From Bacteroidales bacterium (GTDB lineage Bacteria; Bacteroidota; Bacteroidia; Bacteroidales; UBA7960): a stretch of DNA of 12,188 nt. The stretch lies in contig DMJL01000303.1 of the NCBI GenBank assembly GCA_003451785.1, forward strand, positions 1-12,188. The letters are read 5' to 3'. Every line of letters starts with the position of its first letter. Position 1 is the stretch's first letter. The position numbers and the translations under genes were made by a program. The notes beneath the pieces were generated by a model. The model made no database searches. It saw nothing but the letters and a program-made list of their open reading frames with translations, and was not told the origin of the DNA. Shown piece after piece: positions 1 through 7,588 of this stretch.

Positions 1-107
1 TTGCTTATAATTGTTGTTTTGACTGCCAGAGAACGTAAAGCGTTTCCAACTCTATAAACACACCTGCAACCTGCAATTAAAACCAAACAAATAGAAAATA
101 ATCAGAT

Positions 108-1427
108 ATGGGAAATTTTAGTTTGAAGATGCCCAAATTAGGGGAAAGCATTACAGAAGCAACCATCACCAAATGGCTAAAGAATGTTGGCGATGTGATT
201 GCCTTGGATGATCCAATCTTGGAAATCGCAACCGACAAGGTAGATTCAGAGATTCCTAGCCCGGTAGAGGGTATTCTTATCGAAAGACTGTTTAATGAAG
301 GCGATGTGGTGCCTGTAGAAGTTATTATAGCTACCATTGCCACAGACATGGCTTCTGCCAAACCAGCAACCGCTGCTGCACCGCAACCGGAAAACACCAC
401 AGTAGTGCCCACAAAGGCAGTTGAGCAAGTTTCGAGTGTTTCTGAAACACTTCTCAAAAGCAAGCAGGGAGGCGGAAGATTTTATTCGCCCTTAGTGCGC
501 ACCATAGCCAAGGAAGAAAACATACTACCCAGCGAATTGGAAAACATACCCGGTAGCGGCACACACAACCGATTGACGCGCAAAGATGTTATGGATTACA
601 TAGCACAGCGCCAATCAGCTACCAATGTGCCCGCAGTATCTGCAACCCAAGTAATAGCCGCCCCAAAAGCACAAGTTACTACAGCCACGCATTCCCCAGT
701 AGCAGTAAGTATGAACACTGGCGACACAGTAGTGGAAATGAGTCGCATAAGAAGACTTATTGCCGATCACATGGTAATGTCTGAAGCCACCGCCGTGCAT
801 ATTACCTTGTTTGCAGAAGCCGATGTAACCAATTTGGTTAACTGGCGCAACAAAAACAAAAACGCATTCGAAAAGCGTGAGGGCGAAAAACTAACATTCA
901 CCCCAATCTTCATACAAGCTATTGCAAAGGCATTGCGCGATTTCCCCATGGTGAATGTTTCGGTTGACGGCAACTCTATCATTGTGCGCAAGAATGTAAA
1001 CATAGGCATGGCCGTAGCTACCCCCGATGGAAACCTCATAGTGCCTGTTTTGAAAAACGCCGATTATAAGAGTCTTTTGGGACTTACCAAGGAAGTAAAC
1101 GACCTTGCTGTAAGAGCTAGAAGCAACCAATTGAAGCCCGACGACATCCAGGGCGGATCGTTCACACTCACCAACTTTGGAACATTTGGTGCCATTGGCG
1201 GTACACCCATTATCAATCAACCCCAAGTTGCCATTCTGGGCGTGGGAATCATACAGAAAAAACCCGTTGTGATAGAAACACCACAAGGCGATACTATCGG
1301 TATTCGCCACATGATGATGCTTTCCCTATCGTGCGACCATCGTGTAGTGGATGGAGCACTCGGCAGTATGTTTATGCAGCGCGTAGCACAATACCTCGAA
1401 ACATTTGATACCAATCAGGTGATCTAA
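108..1427 (+). CDS. 2-oxoacid dehydrogenase E2 subunit (dihydrolipoamide acyltransferase)
   Basis: This is the acyl-transfer core subunit of a 2-oxoacid dehydrogenase complex in the cytoplasm. It passes an acyl group from the lipoyl arm to CoA. The 439 residues show the classic order. A lipoyl domain covers about 1-78, with the lipoylated Lys44 in ATDKVDSE. A Pro/Ala/Thr-rich linker follows, then a peripheral-subunit-binding domain at about 125-167 (YSPLVRTIAKEE, with GSGTHNRLTRKDV). A second linker leads to the acyltransferase domain at about 208-435. The active-site motif DHRVVDG supplies His411 and Asp415, and SFTLTNFGTFGAIGGTP is typical of the fold. The ATG at 108 gives the expected N-terminus. 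Whether the complex uses pyruvate, 2-oxoglutarate or branched-chain 2-oxoacids cannot be read securely. A single lipoyl domain and the overall sequence lean towards the branched-chain (bkdB-like) type common in Bacteroidota. No E1 or E3 gene is visible beside it. It converges on the next gene with a 17-base gap. Confidence 0.93.
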   Translation: MGNFSLKMPKLGESITEATITKWLKNVGDVIALDDPILEIATDKVDSEIPSPVEGILIERLFNEGDVVPVEVIIATIATDMASAKPATAAAPQPENTTVVPTKAVEQVSSVSETLLKSKQGGGRFYSPLVRTIAKEENILPSELENIPGSGTHNRLTRKDVMDYIAQRQSATNVPAVSATQVIAAPKAQVTTATHSPVAVSMNTGDTVVEMSRIRRLIADHMVMSEATAVHITLFAEADVTNLVNWRNKNKNAFEKREGEKLTFTPIFIQAIAKALRDFPMVNVSVDGNSIIVRKNVNIGMAVATPDGNLIVPVLKNADYKSLLGLTKEVNDLAVRARSNQLKPDDIQGGSFTLTNFGTFGAIGGTPIINQPQVAILGVGIIQKKPVVIETPQGDTIGIRHMMMLSLSCDHRVVDGALGSMFMQRVAQYLETFDTNQVI

Positions 1428-1444
1428 TCCCCTAGTTGCGTTTT

Positions 1445-1756
1445 TCATTTATTAACGGTCCCAATAAGTTCTTCCACCGAACGCACCTTGCCTTCGAGAC
1501 GACCCATGGGACCTTTTCTAATATCCAACTTGAGGCTGGAATACACTCTTTGGCAGTCTGGCTCGAGTTCGTTGTAGGCTTTTTGCACCAACGATAGTAC
1601 TTCATGTAGCTCTGCTGCTTCTACAACAGTACCCATGGGAGTTAGCTTGTAATTCAAGCCCGATTCCCGTATCATTTTGATAATGCGGCTTACATACGGA
1701 CTCACGGTTTCGCCCTTGTCGGTGGGAAACATCGAAAATTCTAATAAAACTGACAT
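1445..1756 (-). CDS. Thiamine-binding protein, MTH1187/YqgV family (DUF77)
   Basis: This small cytoplasmic protein (103 residues) belongs to the MTH1187/YqgV family, whose ferredoxin-like fold forms oligomers and has been linked to thiamine binding; its physiological role is unclear. Family features visible are the start SVLLEFSMFPTDKG, the SxxV...I(I)xxSGLNYKLTPMGTVVEA core at about residues 19-47, and the C-terminal RLEGKVRSVEELI segment at about 85-98. I chose the ATG at 1756 because it gives the family's usual N-terminus. The frame stays open to 1867, but that extension is not family-like and would overlap the promoter found at 1779-1807. The gene looks monocistronic and converges with the E2 gene. 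No thiamine biosynthesis gene is adjacent. Confidence 0.85.
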   Translation of the reverse strand: MSVLLEFSMFPTDKGETVSPYVSRIIKMIRESGLNYKLTPMGTVVEAAELHEVLSLVQKAYNELEPDCQRVYSSLKLDIRKGPMGRLEGKVRSVEELIGTVNK

Positions 1757-1778
1757 AAGCAATAATTTTGGAATACTA

Positions 1779-1807
1779 CAAAAATACCTATTGTATGTAA
1801 ACTGCAA
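1779..1807 (-). promoter_or_regulatory. Bacteroidetes-type promoter of the thiamine-binding protein gene
   Basis: Read on the - strand, TTG at 1807-1805 is followed by an 18-base spacer and TATTTTTG at 1786-1779, a full match to TAnnTTTG. Transcription would start about 7 bases further on, near 1772, leaving a leader of about 16 bases before the ATG at 1756. This supports the shorter start of that gene. Confidence 0.65.
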
Positions 1808-2011
1808 CCAGCAAAGAGTTAATTGTGCAAAAGGTAGATAGTGAGAGATTTGCTGAATTTTTGCCATTATAGCTATTTACCTGAGCAGATACTTTTGCGG
1901 AATTCTAATTCCATCTTTGGTGTGTGTAAATTAGCAAGGGGTTTTCTATCATAAATGCATCTAAACAGATTTTACAACCAGCATAGGAAGCATTTATAAC
2001 CTGATTAATAC

Positions 2012-2039
2012 AAAAAAAGGGAACTGATGTAGCTCCCTT
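2012..2039 (-). terminator. Intrinsic terminator of the infC-rpmI-rplT cluster
   Basis: On the - strand the RNA folds AAGGGAGCT-ACATC-AGTTCCCTT, a 9-pair stem with one G-U pair and a 5-base loop. It is followed at once by a run of T (seven counted from the end of the stem). It begins 20 bases after the rplT stop codon, so it should end transcription of the translation cluster. Confidence 0.85.
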
Positions 2040-2059
2040 CTTCTCAATGTTCCTATGTT

Positions 2060-2401
2060 TTATTTAGCCGATTCCACAATAGCTTTGAAAGCTTCGGGAT
2101 TGTTCATTGCCAGATCGGCAAGCACCTTGCGATTGATCTGGATATCTTTTGCGTTGAGTTTTCCTATGAATTGTGAGTAGCTCAATCCGTATTGCCTTGC
2201 ACCTGCATTAATCCTTTGGATCCACAGTTTGCGAAATTCTCTTTTCTTGACGCGTCTATCGCGATAGGCATAGGTTTGACCTTTTTCCCAGGTATTTTTT
2301 GCTACGGTTAGCACATTTTTGCGTGCGCCAAAATACCCTTTGGTTAATTTTAACAGCTTCTTGCGCCTGGCTCTCGAAGCAACTTTATTTACTGATCTCA
2401 T
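2060..2401 (-). CDS. rplT: 50S ribosomal protein L20
   Basis: L20 binds 23S rRNA early in assembly of the large subunit. The 113-residue protein is very basic and carries the hallmark N-terminus RSVNKVASRARRKKLLKLTKGYFGARKN and the segment YAYRDRRVKKREFRKLWIQRINAGAR at about 44-69, followed by the C-terminal globular part ending near SAK. Length is close to the usual 114-118. It is the last gene of the thrS-infC-rpmI-rplT order and is followed by an intrinsic terminator. No Shine-Dalgarno sequence precedes the ATG. The 87 bases before it, downstream of rpmI, contain an inverted repeat (2418-2424 with 2454-2460). In several bacteria this operon is autoregulated by L20 binding its own mRNA. Whether that happens here is unknown. 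Confidence 0.97.
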   Translation of the reverse strand: MRSVNKVASRARRKKLLKLTKGYFGARKNVLTVAKNTWEKGQTYAYRDRRVKKREFRKLWIQRINAGARQYGLSYSQFIGKLNAKDIQINRKVLADLAMNNPEAFKAIVESAK

Positions 2402-2417
2402 TGTTGGTGATTTTTTC

Positions 2418-2460
2418 GTTTAGCGCTTACCTCTATGGGGTTAGTCTTAAAATGCTAAAC
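2418..2460 (-). promoter_or_regulatory. Inverted repeat in the rplT leader, possible regulatory hairpin
   Basis: GTTTAGC at 2418-2424 is the exact reverse complement of GCTAAAC at 2454-2460, giving a 7-pair stem with a 29-base loop in the RNA. The structure lies in the rpmI-rplT gap and ends 16 bases before the rplT start codon. It could affect rplT translation. No function can be shown from the sequence alone. Confidence 0.3.
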
Positions 2461-2488
2461 AAAGTTTAAAAAAATATTGAATTACAGG

Positions 2489-2677
2489 TTAAAGCATTGC
2501 TTTAACATTCTTCTCATCTGCAGGGCTTACCAAAGTGCTCTTAGTGAGATTTCTTTTCCTCTTAATGCTTTTCTTGGTCAGAATATGACTTTTGTAAGCA
2601 TGCTTGCGCTTCACGCGCCCGGTTGCGGTAAGAGTGAACCGCTTTTTGGCTCCGGATTTGGTTTTCATTTTTGGCAT
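2489..2677 (-). CDS. rpmI: 50S ribosomal protein L35
   Basis: L35 is a small basic protein of the large ribosomal subunit. The 62 residues show the family signature PKMKTKSGAKKRFTLTATGRVKRKHA followed by SHILTKKSIKRKRNL, and the protein is slightly shorter than the usual 64-66. It lies between infC (37-base gap) and rplT (87-base gap), the conserved bacterial order. Confidence 0.97.
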   Translation of the reverse strand: MPKMKTKSGAKKRFTLTATGRVKRKHAYKSHILTKKSIKRKRNLTKSTLVSPADEKNVKAML

Positions 2678-2714
2678 TACAAAAAACTAATTACGGGTTA
2701 ATAAACATTGAACA

Positions 2715-3284
2715 TTATTTTTTGGTTGCTTTCTTGGGAGAGATTAGCATAATCATGCGTTTCCCTTCCAATTTGGGCAATTGCTCTACTTTTCCCACTT
2801 CGGCTATCTCCGATGCAAATCGCAGAAGGATGATCTCGCCCTGCTCTTTATACACAATGGATCTGCCCTTAAAAAACACATATACCTTCAGCTTGGCTCC
2901 TTCTTCAAGGAATTTCAAACCATGTTTCAACTTAAAGTTGAAATCGTGGTCATCTGTATTTGGTCCAAGCCTTATTTCTTTTAAAACAACTTTTGCAGCA
3001 TTGGCCTTTACCTCCCTTTGTTTTTTCTTCAGTTCATAAAGAAATTTTTTGTAATCCATTACTTTACAAACGGGCGGATTGGCTGTGGGTGCTATCTCCA
3101 CAAGGTCTAATCCCAATGCATCTGCAATGCTTAGTGCTTCCTTTATGGGCAAGATGGCCGGCTCCACATTCTCGCCAACTATCCTTACTACCGGTGCTTT
3201 AATCCTCCCGTTTATGGCGTGAGGGTCTTCTTGCTTTATCGGCCTTCGGGGTTGAAATGGCCGGGGGGTAAATGGTGCTGCTAT
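2715..3284 (-). CDS. infC: Translation initiation factor IF-3, predicted ATA start
   Basis: IF-3 binds the 30S subunit, prevents premature joining of 50S, and rejects non-canonical start codons. The N-terminal domain includes RIVGENVEPAILPIKEALSIADALGLDLVEIAP and NPPVCKVMDYKKFLYE, a lysine-rich linker follows (KKKQREVKANA), and the C-terminal domain contains EIRLGPNTDDHDFNFKLKHGLKFLEEGAKLKV and ends KKATKK. The first in-frame GTG (3167) would cut into the conserved N-domain. Upstream of it the frame still reads family-like sequence (HAINGRIKAPVVRIVGENV) back to an in-frame TAG just inside the Shine-Dalgarno. That stretch contains no ATG, GTG, TTG or CTG. A perfect AGGAGG lies 8 bases before an in-frame ATA at 3284-3282, giving 189 residues. 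This fits the rule that infC often uses a rare start codon so that IF-3 limits its own synthesis. The ATA lies 33 bases after the thrS stop, so the two genes are probably co-transcribed. Confidence 0.9.
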   Translation of the reverse strand: MAAPFTPRPFQPRRPIKQEDPHAINGRIKAPVVRIVGENVEPAILPIKEALSIADALGLDLVEIAPTANPPVCKVMDYKKFLYELKKKQREVKANAAKVVLKEIRLGPNTDDHDFNFKLKHGLKFLEEGAKLKVYVFFKGRSIVYKEQGEIILLRFASEIAEVGKVEQLPKLEGKRMIMLISPKKATKK

Positions 3285-3291
3285 ATTACTT

Positions 3292-3298
3292 TCCTCCT
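3292..3298 (-). promoter_or_regulatory. Strong Shine-Dalgarno that decides the infC start
   Basis: On the - strand the bases read TAGGAGGAAAGTAATATAGC. The AGGAGG is a perfect anti-16S match 8 bases before the ATA codon. Most genes in this window have no such site. The TAG inside it is an in-frame stop, so translation of infC cannot begin further upstream. Confidence 0.75.
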
Positions 3299-3317
3299 AT
3301 TTTGGTTAATATTTGCG

Positions 3318-5261
3318 TTAAACTTCGTATTCGGTAAGGCTTGCAACCTCACCATTCACGGTTTTAACAAATTCGTCTATTGTAAATGTACCCAAGTCGC
3401 CATGACCATGTTTTCTCACCGAAATTGTCCCTTCCGATTCTTCCTTCTCTCCAACAATGATCATGTAGGGAATCTTACGAGTTTCTGCATCACGGATCTT
3501 TTTACCCGTTTTCTCACTGCGCTCGTCAATGAGGGTGCGAATTTCGTAATTATTCAGCAAATGTAATACTTTTTTTGCATAATCATGATATTTATCACTG
3601 ATTGGCAATACGATAGCCTGATTTGGCGTAAGCCACAATGGAAAATTTCCGGCACAATGCTCAATAAGTACAGCTACAAATCGTTCCATGGAGCCAAATG
3701 GTGCTCTGTGTATCATTACAGGGCGATGTCTTTGATTGTCGCTACCAACATATTCAAGCTCAAAGCGTTCGGGCAAATTGTAATCTACCTGAATGGTACC
3801 CAATTGCCATTTCCTGCCCAAAGCATCTTTCACCATAAAATCGAGTTTAGGACCGTAGAAAGCGGCCTCGCCGGTCACAACTTTGGCTTCTAAGCCTCTC
3901 TCGTTGGTTGCTTCTACAATGGCTGCTTCTGCTTTTATCCAGTTTTCATCCGATCCAATATATTTCTGCTTATTGTCTGGATCGCGAAGAGATATTTGCA
4001 CACTAAATTCTTTGAAATCTAATGCCCTGAAAATGTACAAAACGATGTCAATAACTTTTACAAACTCCTCCTTCACCTGATCGGGGCGGCAAAAAATATG
4101 GGCATCGTCTTGGGTGAATCCTCTTACTCGTGTAAGTCCATGAAGCTCTCCGCTTTGCTCGTATCTATAAACGGTTCCAAACTCTGCCAGGCGCACCGGT
4201 AGGTCTTTGTAGGAGTATTGGCGGGTTTTGAAAATCTCGCAATGGTGCGGGCAATTCATTGGCTTCAACATAAACTCCTCCCCTTCGGCAGGAGTAGTTA
4301 TGGGCTGGAACGAATCCTTGCCATATTTTTCGTAATGCCCGCTCTGGATATACAAATTCTTATTGCCAATATGTGGGGTGATTACTGGCAAATAACCAGC
4401 CTTGCGTTGAACCCTTTTGAGGAATTTTTCCAAATTCTCCCTTAGCTCTGCACCTTTGGGCAACCAAAGCGGTAGCCCTTGCCCCACATTGGCCGAGAAT
4501 GCAAACAACTCCAACTCGCGCCCAATCTTACGATGATCGCGTTTTTTGGCTTCCTCGAGCATAAATAGATACTCGTCGAGGTCTTTTTGTTTAGGAAAAG
4601 TAATGCCATACACCCGAGTAAGCTGCTTGCGGCTCTCATCGCCACGCCAGTAGGCACCGGCAATACTAAGCAGTTTTACAGCTTTCACCGGACTGGAATC
4701 TACTAGATGAGGTCCGCGGCATAAATCTGTGAAGTGTCCCGATTCATATAAACTGATTGTACCGTCTTCCAGATCGGTTATTAGATCCACTTTATATTCA
4801 TCGCCCTTTTCTTCGTATAACTTCAGTGCTTCGCTCTTGCTTATCTCCCTGCGTCTGAATTGCTGCTTCTCGCGCGCCATCTGAAGCATCTTCTGCTCTA
4901 TTTTCTCAAAATCGTTGCTCGAGAGGCTATGCTCTCCCAAATCAATATCGTAATAAAATCCATTTTCCACATCGGGGCCAATTCCAAATTTGGTACCCGG
5001 ATATAATGCCTCGATTGCGCCTGCCATAAGATGTGCCGATGAATGCCACATGGTGGCCTTGCCCTCCGAGTCGTCCCAAGTATGCAACCTTACCGATGCA
5101 TCGGTATCGATAGGTCGGGAGAGATCTCTTACTTCTCCGTTAACGCTTATCGAAAGCACTTTGCGTGCCAATCCTTCGCTGATGCTCTGAGCAATTTCCA
5201 AACCGGTTATTCCAGCAGGATATTCTCTAACACTATTATCAGGCAATTTGATTTTTATCAT
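3318..5261 (-). CDS. thrS: Threonyl-tRNA synthetase
   Basis: This cytoplasmic class II enzyme charges tRNA-Thr and clears mischarged serine. The 647 residues follow the full bacterial architecture: TGS domain at about 1-62; the editing domain with HSSAH (His73, His77) and Cys181/His185 in DLCRGPH; the catalytic core with motif 2 around YRYEQSGELHGLTRVRGFTQ and motif 3 in HRAPFGSMERF; and the anticodon-binding domain from about 550. The zinc ligands are Cys337 (NCPHH), His388 (DDAHIF) and His518 (MIHRAP). The ATG at 5261 gives the normal start MIKIKLPDNS. A TTG four codons upstream also keeps the frame but adds nothing family-like. infC follows after 33 bases, so thrS probably heads the thrS-infC-rpmI-rplT cluster. 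Confidence 0.97.
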   Translation of the reverse strand: MIKIKLPDNSVREYPAGITGLEIAQSISEGLARKVLSISVNGEVRDLSRPIDTDASVRLHTWDDSEGKATMWHSSAHLMAGAIEALYPGTKFGIGPDVENGFYYDIDLGEHSLSSNDFEKIEQKMLQMAREKQQFRRREISKSEALKLYEEKGDEYKVDLITDLEDGTISLYESGHFTDLCRGPHLVDSSPVKAVKLLSIAGAYWRGDESRKQLTRVYGITFPKQKDLDEYLFMLEEAKKRDHRKIGRELELFAFSANVGQGLPLWLPKGAELRENLEKFLKRVQRKAGYLPVITPHIGNKNLYIQSGHYEKYGKDSFQPITTPAEGEEFMLKPMNCPHHCEIFKTRQYSYKDLPVRLAEFGTVYRYEQSGELHGLTRVRGFTQDDAHIFCRPDQVKEEFVKVIDIVLYIFRALDFKEFSVQISLRDPDNKQKYIGSDENWIKAEAAIVEATNERGLEAKVVTGEAAFYGPKLDFMVKDALGRKWQLGTIQVDYNLPERFELEYVGSDNQRHRPVMIHRAPFGSMERFVAVLIEHCAGNFPLWLTPNQAIVLPISDKYHDYAKKVLHLLNNYEIRTLIDERSEKTGKKIRDAETRKIPYMIIVGEKEESEGTISVRKHGHGDLGTFTIDEFVKTVNGEVASLTEYEV

Positions 5262-5284
5262 GGATTTTTTCAAAATTCAGGGCG

Positions 5285-5292
5285 CAAAATTA
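5285..5292 (-). promoter_or_regulatory. Possible -7 element of the thrS promoter
   Basis: TAATTTTG on the - strand (5292-5285) matches TAnnTTTG and lies 23 bases upstream of the thrS ATG. No good TTG sits at the expected -33 distance; the region there reads AATGTTTA. The call therefore rests on the -7 element and position alone. Confidence 0.4.
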
Positions 5293-5377
5293 ATAAAATT
5301 AAGCCTATAAACATTGTTTTTATGCAAAAACAATCGTTGTGCAACATGCGAAATTGAATCTATAAAATGAATACGAA

Positions 5378-5398
5378 TTGGTAAAAGAATTTTACCAA
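5378..5398 (-). terminator. AT-rich hairpin between panD and thrS
   Basis: TTGGTAAAA at 5378-5386 and TTTTACCAA at 5390-5398 form a perfect 9-pair stem around a 3-base loop. It lies 108 bases after the panD stop and upstream of the thrS promoter. It may end the pan operon transcript. There is no clean T-run and the stem is AT-rich, so it is a weak terminator candidate. The gap around it (5262-5506) holds no gene that I can see. Confidence 0.35.
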
Positions 5399-5506
5399 GA
5401 CAACCTAATCAAGAATGGTGAAGTGCATTATTGACAATGGCAGACAAAATCTCTGAAAGAAAAAGAAGCAGTTGATTATTAATTCATTACGAATCAATGG
5501 CGACCA

Positions 5507-5884
5507 TTACTCCTGATAACCTTCATCGTGTTTTATACCTACAAGATTATTTTGTGCATCTACAGCAAGTATCTTGGGCTTAAAATCGGCAAGATCATCT
5601 TGGCTAACAAGCATGTAGGAAATAACAATAACAATATCGCCGGGTTGCACTAACCGTGCTGCTGCACCATTCAAGCATATAGTTCCAGAATTTCGCTTAC
5701 CTCTTATCACATAGGTTTCGAATCTGGCTCCATTGTTGTTGTTCACTATCTGTACCCTTTCGTAGGGGAGCAAATCGGCTGCTTCCATCAGAGCTTCGTC
5801 AATTGTGATACTGCCTTCATAATTCAGGTTGGCATCGGTAACCACAGCCCTGTGAATTTTCGATTTGCACATTATTCTTTGCAT
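5507..5884 (-). CDS. panD: Aspartate 1-decarboxylase proenzyme
   Basis: PanD decarboxylates L-aspartate to beta-alanine, one of the two substrates of PanC. It is a pyruvoyl enzyme made as an inactive chain that cuts itself. With the ATG at 5884 the protein has 125 residues and the cleavage site falls at Gly24-Ser25 (NLNYEGSITID), exactly where the family has it. Lys9, Arg54 and Tyr58 also land on their standard positions. That fit is why I prefer this start to one 21 bases further upstream. The ATG follows the panC stop after 4 bases, so the two are cotranscribed and probably translationally coupled. It is the last gene of the pantothenate operon. Confidence 0.96.
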   Translation of the reverse strand: MQRIMCKSKIHRAVVTDANLNYEGSITIDEALMEAADLLPYERVQIVNNNNGARFETYVIRGKRNSGTICLNGAAARLVQPGDIVIVISYMLVSQDDLADFKPKILAVDAQNNLVGIKHDEGYQE

Positions 5885-5888
5885 ATAC

Positions 5889-6743
5889 TTAAGCTTCAAG
5901 GTCAATAATCATGTTATCAATAAGCCGGGTTTTGCCAAATCTTACTGCAAGTGCAATTAAAACACGACTTTGTAATTCTTGTTCAAATTCTTTCAAATCG
6001 TCAGCCGAAACAACCTCCACATATTCCACCACTGCAAGAGGTTCGCTTTGTATCATGCTCTTTATAAGAGCTACAATTTGCTTTGGGTCGTTGAGACCTT
6101 GCATGATCTTCGCTTTAGCAGCAGTTAAGCTTTGATACAAAATGGCAGCACTTTTTCTTTCATCGGCAGAGAGGTAGGCGTTTCTTGAACTCATTGCCAG
6201 TCCGTCGGGTTCTCTTACAGTAGGCACCACAACAATCTCAAGATCCATATTGAGATCGTTAGCCATTTTTTGAATTACCAATGCCTGCTGAGCGTCTTTT
6301 TGCCCAAAATATGCCCTTGTTGGTGCTACAAGGTTGAAAAGTTTCATTACCACTGTGGCAACACCTCTGAAATGACCTGGCCGAGCAGCGCCACATAATG
6401 TTGTGGTGATGCCCTGCACATCTACATACGAATCAAATCCTTTTGGATACATTTCTTTTGATGTGGGAATGAACACAATATGGCAGCCTGCATTTGCTGC
6501 CATTTCGATATCGGCGGCTTCGTTGCGGGGGTATTTCTCAAAATCCTCCGATGGCCCAAATTGAAGCGGATTAACAAATATGCTCATTACCACCAATTCG
6601 TTCTCAAGAGCCGCCTGCCTTACCAATTGCAAATGCCCCTCGTGCAAATAGCCCATAGTTGGCACAAAACCAATGCTTTGCCCATTGCTACGGGCTTGTC
6701 TAACAAGTAGTTTTAATACTGCAATATTGTTTACTATTTGCAT
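5889..6743 (-). CDS. panC: Pantothenate synthetase (pantoate--beta-alanine ligase)
   Basis: PanC uses ATP to join pantoate and beta-alanine into pantothenate, the precursor of CoA. The 284-residue protein shows the nucleotidyltransferase HIGH-type motif in VPTMGYLHEGHLQLV (His34, His37). It also has SIFVNPLQFGPSEDFEKYPR, the YFGQKDAQQ segment at 145-153, and EPDGLAMSSRNAYLS with the KMSKS-like MSSRN at 184-188. All are diagnostic and intact. The start overlaps the panB stop as TAATG, and panD follows after 4 bases. Confidence 0.97.
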   Translation of the reverse strand: MQIVNNIAVLKLLVRQARSNGQSIGFVPTMGYLHEGHLQLVRQAALENELVVMSIFVNPLQFGPSEDFEKYPRNEAADIEMAANAGCHIVFIPTSKEMYPKGFDSYVDVQGITTTLCGAARPGHFRGVATVVMKLFNLVAPTRAYFGQKDAQQALVIQKMANDLNMDLEIVVVPTVREPDGLAMSSRNAYLSADERKSAAILYQSLTAAKAKIMQGLNDPKQIVALIKSMIQSEPLAVVEYVEVVSADDLKEFEQELQSRVLIALAVRFGKTRLIDNMIIDLEA

Positions 6744-7588
6744 TAATTGGTTTTTTCGTTAAATATCCGCAATGCATTTTCTTCCATAGAATAGGTCCGT
6801 TTATCATCAGGAAAAGATTTTTCCTTTACCTCTGCAACAAAATTTCCAACAGCCTGCGCCATTTGCGGGAAAAAATTTCCGTATTGTTTTACAAATTTTG
6901 GCTTAATCTCGGTTTGTAACCCCAAAATATCGTGATAGACCAATACTTGTCCGTCGCAATGAATGCCTGCTCCTATTCCTATGGTAGGAATTGTAAGCCT
7001 TTGGGTGATAATCTGGGCAACCTGCCATGGAATAGCCTCCAACACCACGGCACAAGCCCCTGCATCTTGCAACGCTAAAGCATCCTCTACCAACTTCAGG
7101 GCTTGGATTGCTTCTTGCCCCTGCACCGCAAATCCGCCAAACTTGCCAACATGTTGAGGAGTGAGACCTATGTGCCCCATTACCGGTATGCCTGCTGCAA
7201 CAATCCTTTGCACCGTAGGAGCTATTTCACTTCCACCTTCCAATTTCACAACCGTTGCACCTGTCTCCTGCAAAAGAATAGCGGCATTGCGCATGGCTTC
7301 CTCCGTGGAAATCTGATAAGTCATAAATGGCATGTCAATTACCACAAGTGCTCTCTTGCTTGCTCTTACCACTGCCCTGCCATGATGAACCATATCGCCA
7401 ATTGTAACCGGAATTGTATTTTCGTATCCCAAAATAACCATTCCGAGTGAGTCTCCCACAAGTATAATATCGGCACCCGCCTCTTCCACCACCTTTGCAG
7501 ATGGAAAATCGTAGGCAGTAATCATTGCAATCTTTGTACCCGCATGTTTCATCTCTTGCAACACACGGGTAGTTATTCTTTTATTCAT
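6743..7588 (-). CDS. panB: 3-methyl-2-oxobutanoate (ketopantoate) hydroxymethyltransferase
   Basis: PanB transfers a hydroxymethyl group from methylene-tetrahydrofolate to 2-oxoisovalerate, giving ketopantoate, the first committed step to pantothenate. The 281-residue TIM-barrel protein carries MITAYDFPSAKVVEEAG, the metal ligands Asp46 (VGDSLGM) and Asp85 (VIDMPFMTY), Lys115 and Glu117 in VVKLEGG, the HIGLTPQHV segment, and catalytic Glu184 in VVLEAIP. Length and motifs are normal. The ATG overlaps the stop of the upstream DUF2520 gene by 4 bases (ATGA), and the stop overlaps the panC start (TAATG), so this is one tightly coupled operon. Confidence 0.97.
   Translation of the reverse strand: MNKRITTRVLQEMKHAGTKIAMITAYDFPSAKVVEEAGADIILVGDSLGMVILGYENTIPVTIGDMVHHGRAVVRASKRALVVIDMPFMTYQISTEEAMRNAAILLQETGATVVKLEGGSEIAPTVQRIVAAGIPVMGHIGLTPQHVGKFGGFAVQGQEAIQALKLVEDALALQDAGACAVVLEAIPWQVAQIITQRLTIPTIGIGAGIHCDGQVLVYHDILGLQTEIKPKFVKQYGNFFPQMAQAVGNFVAEVKEKSFPDDKRTYSMEENALRIFNEKTN

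Noticed and set aside
1428..1444. Bidirectional terminator between the convergent E2 and thiamine-binding protein genes
   Set aside because: The 17-base gap has a short T-run but no stem I can draw on either strand.
1757..1867. N-terminal extension of the thiamine-binding protein to 1867
   Set aside because: The added residues are not family-like, and the extension would cover a full consensus promoter at 1779-1807.
1899..1912. Palindrome GGAATT-CT-AATTCC as an operator
   Set aside because: It lies about 90 bases upstream of the -33 element of the nearest promoter and is AT-rich, so chance is a sufficient explanation.
2715..3167. GTG at 3167 as the infC start
   Set aside because: It removes the conserved N-terminal IF-3 sequence that continues upstream in frame, and no Shine-Dalgarno precedes it. 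The strong AGGAGG lies far upstream at the ATA.
5262..5273. TTG at 5273 as the thrS start
   Set aside because: ATG at 5261 gives the normal family N-terminus. The four extra residues add nothing and the TTG has no ribosome-binding site.
5885..5905. Upstream start of panD overlapping panC
   Set aside because: The ATG at 5884 puts the Gly24-Ser25 cleavage site and Lys9, Arg54 and Tyr58 at their standard numbers. The longer form shifts them by seven.
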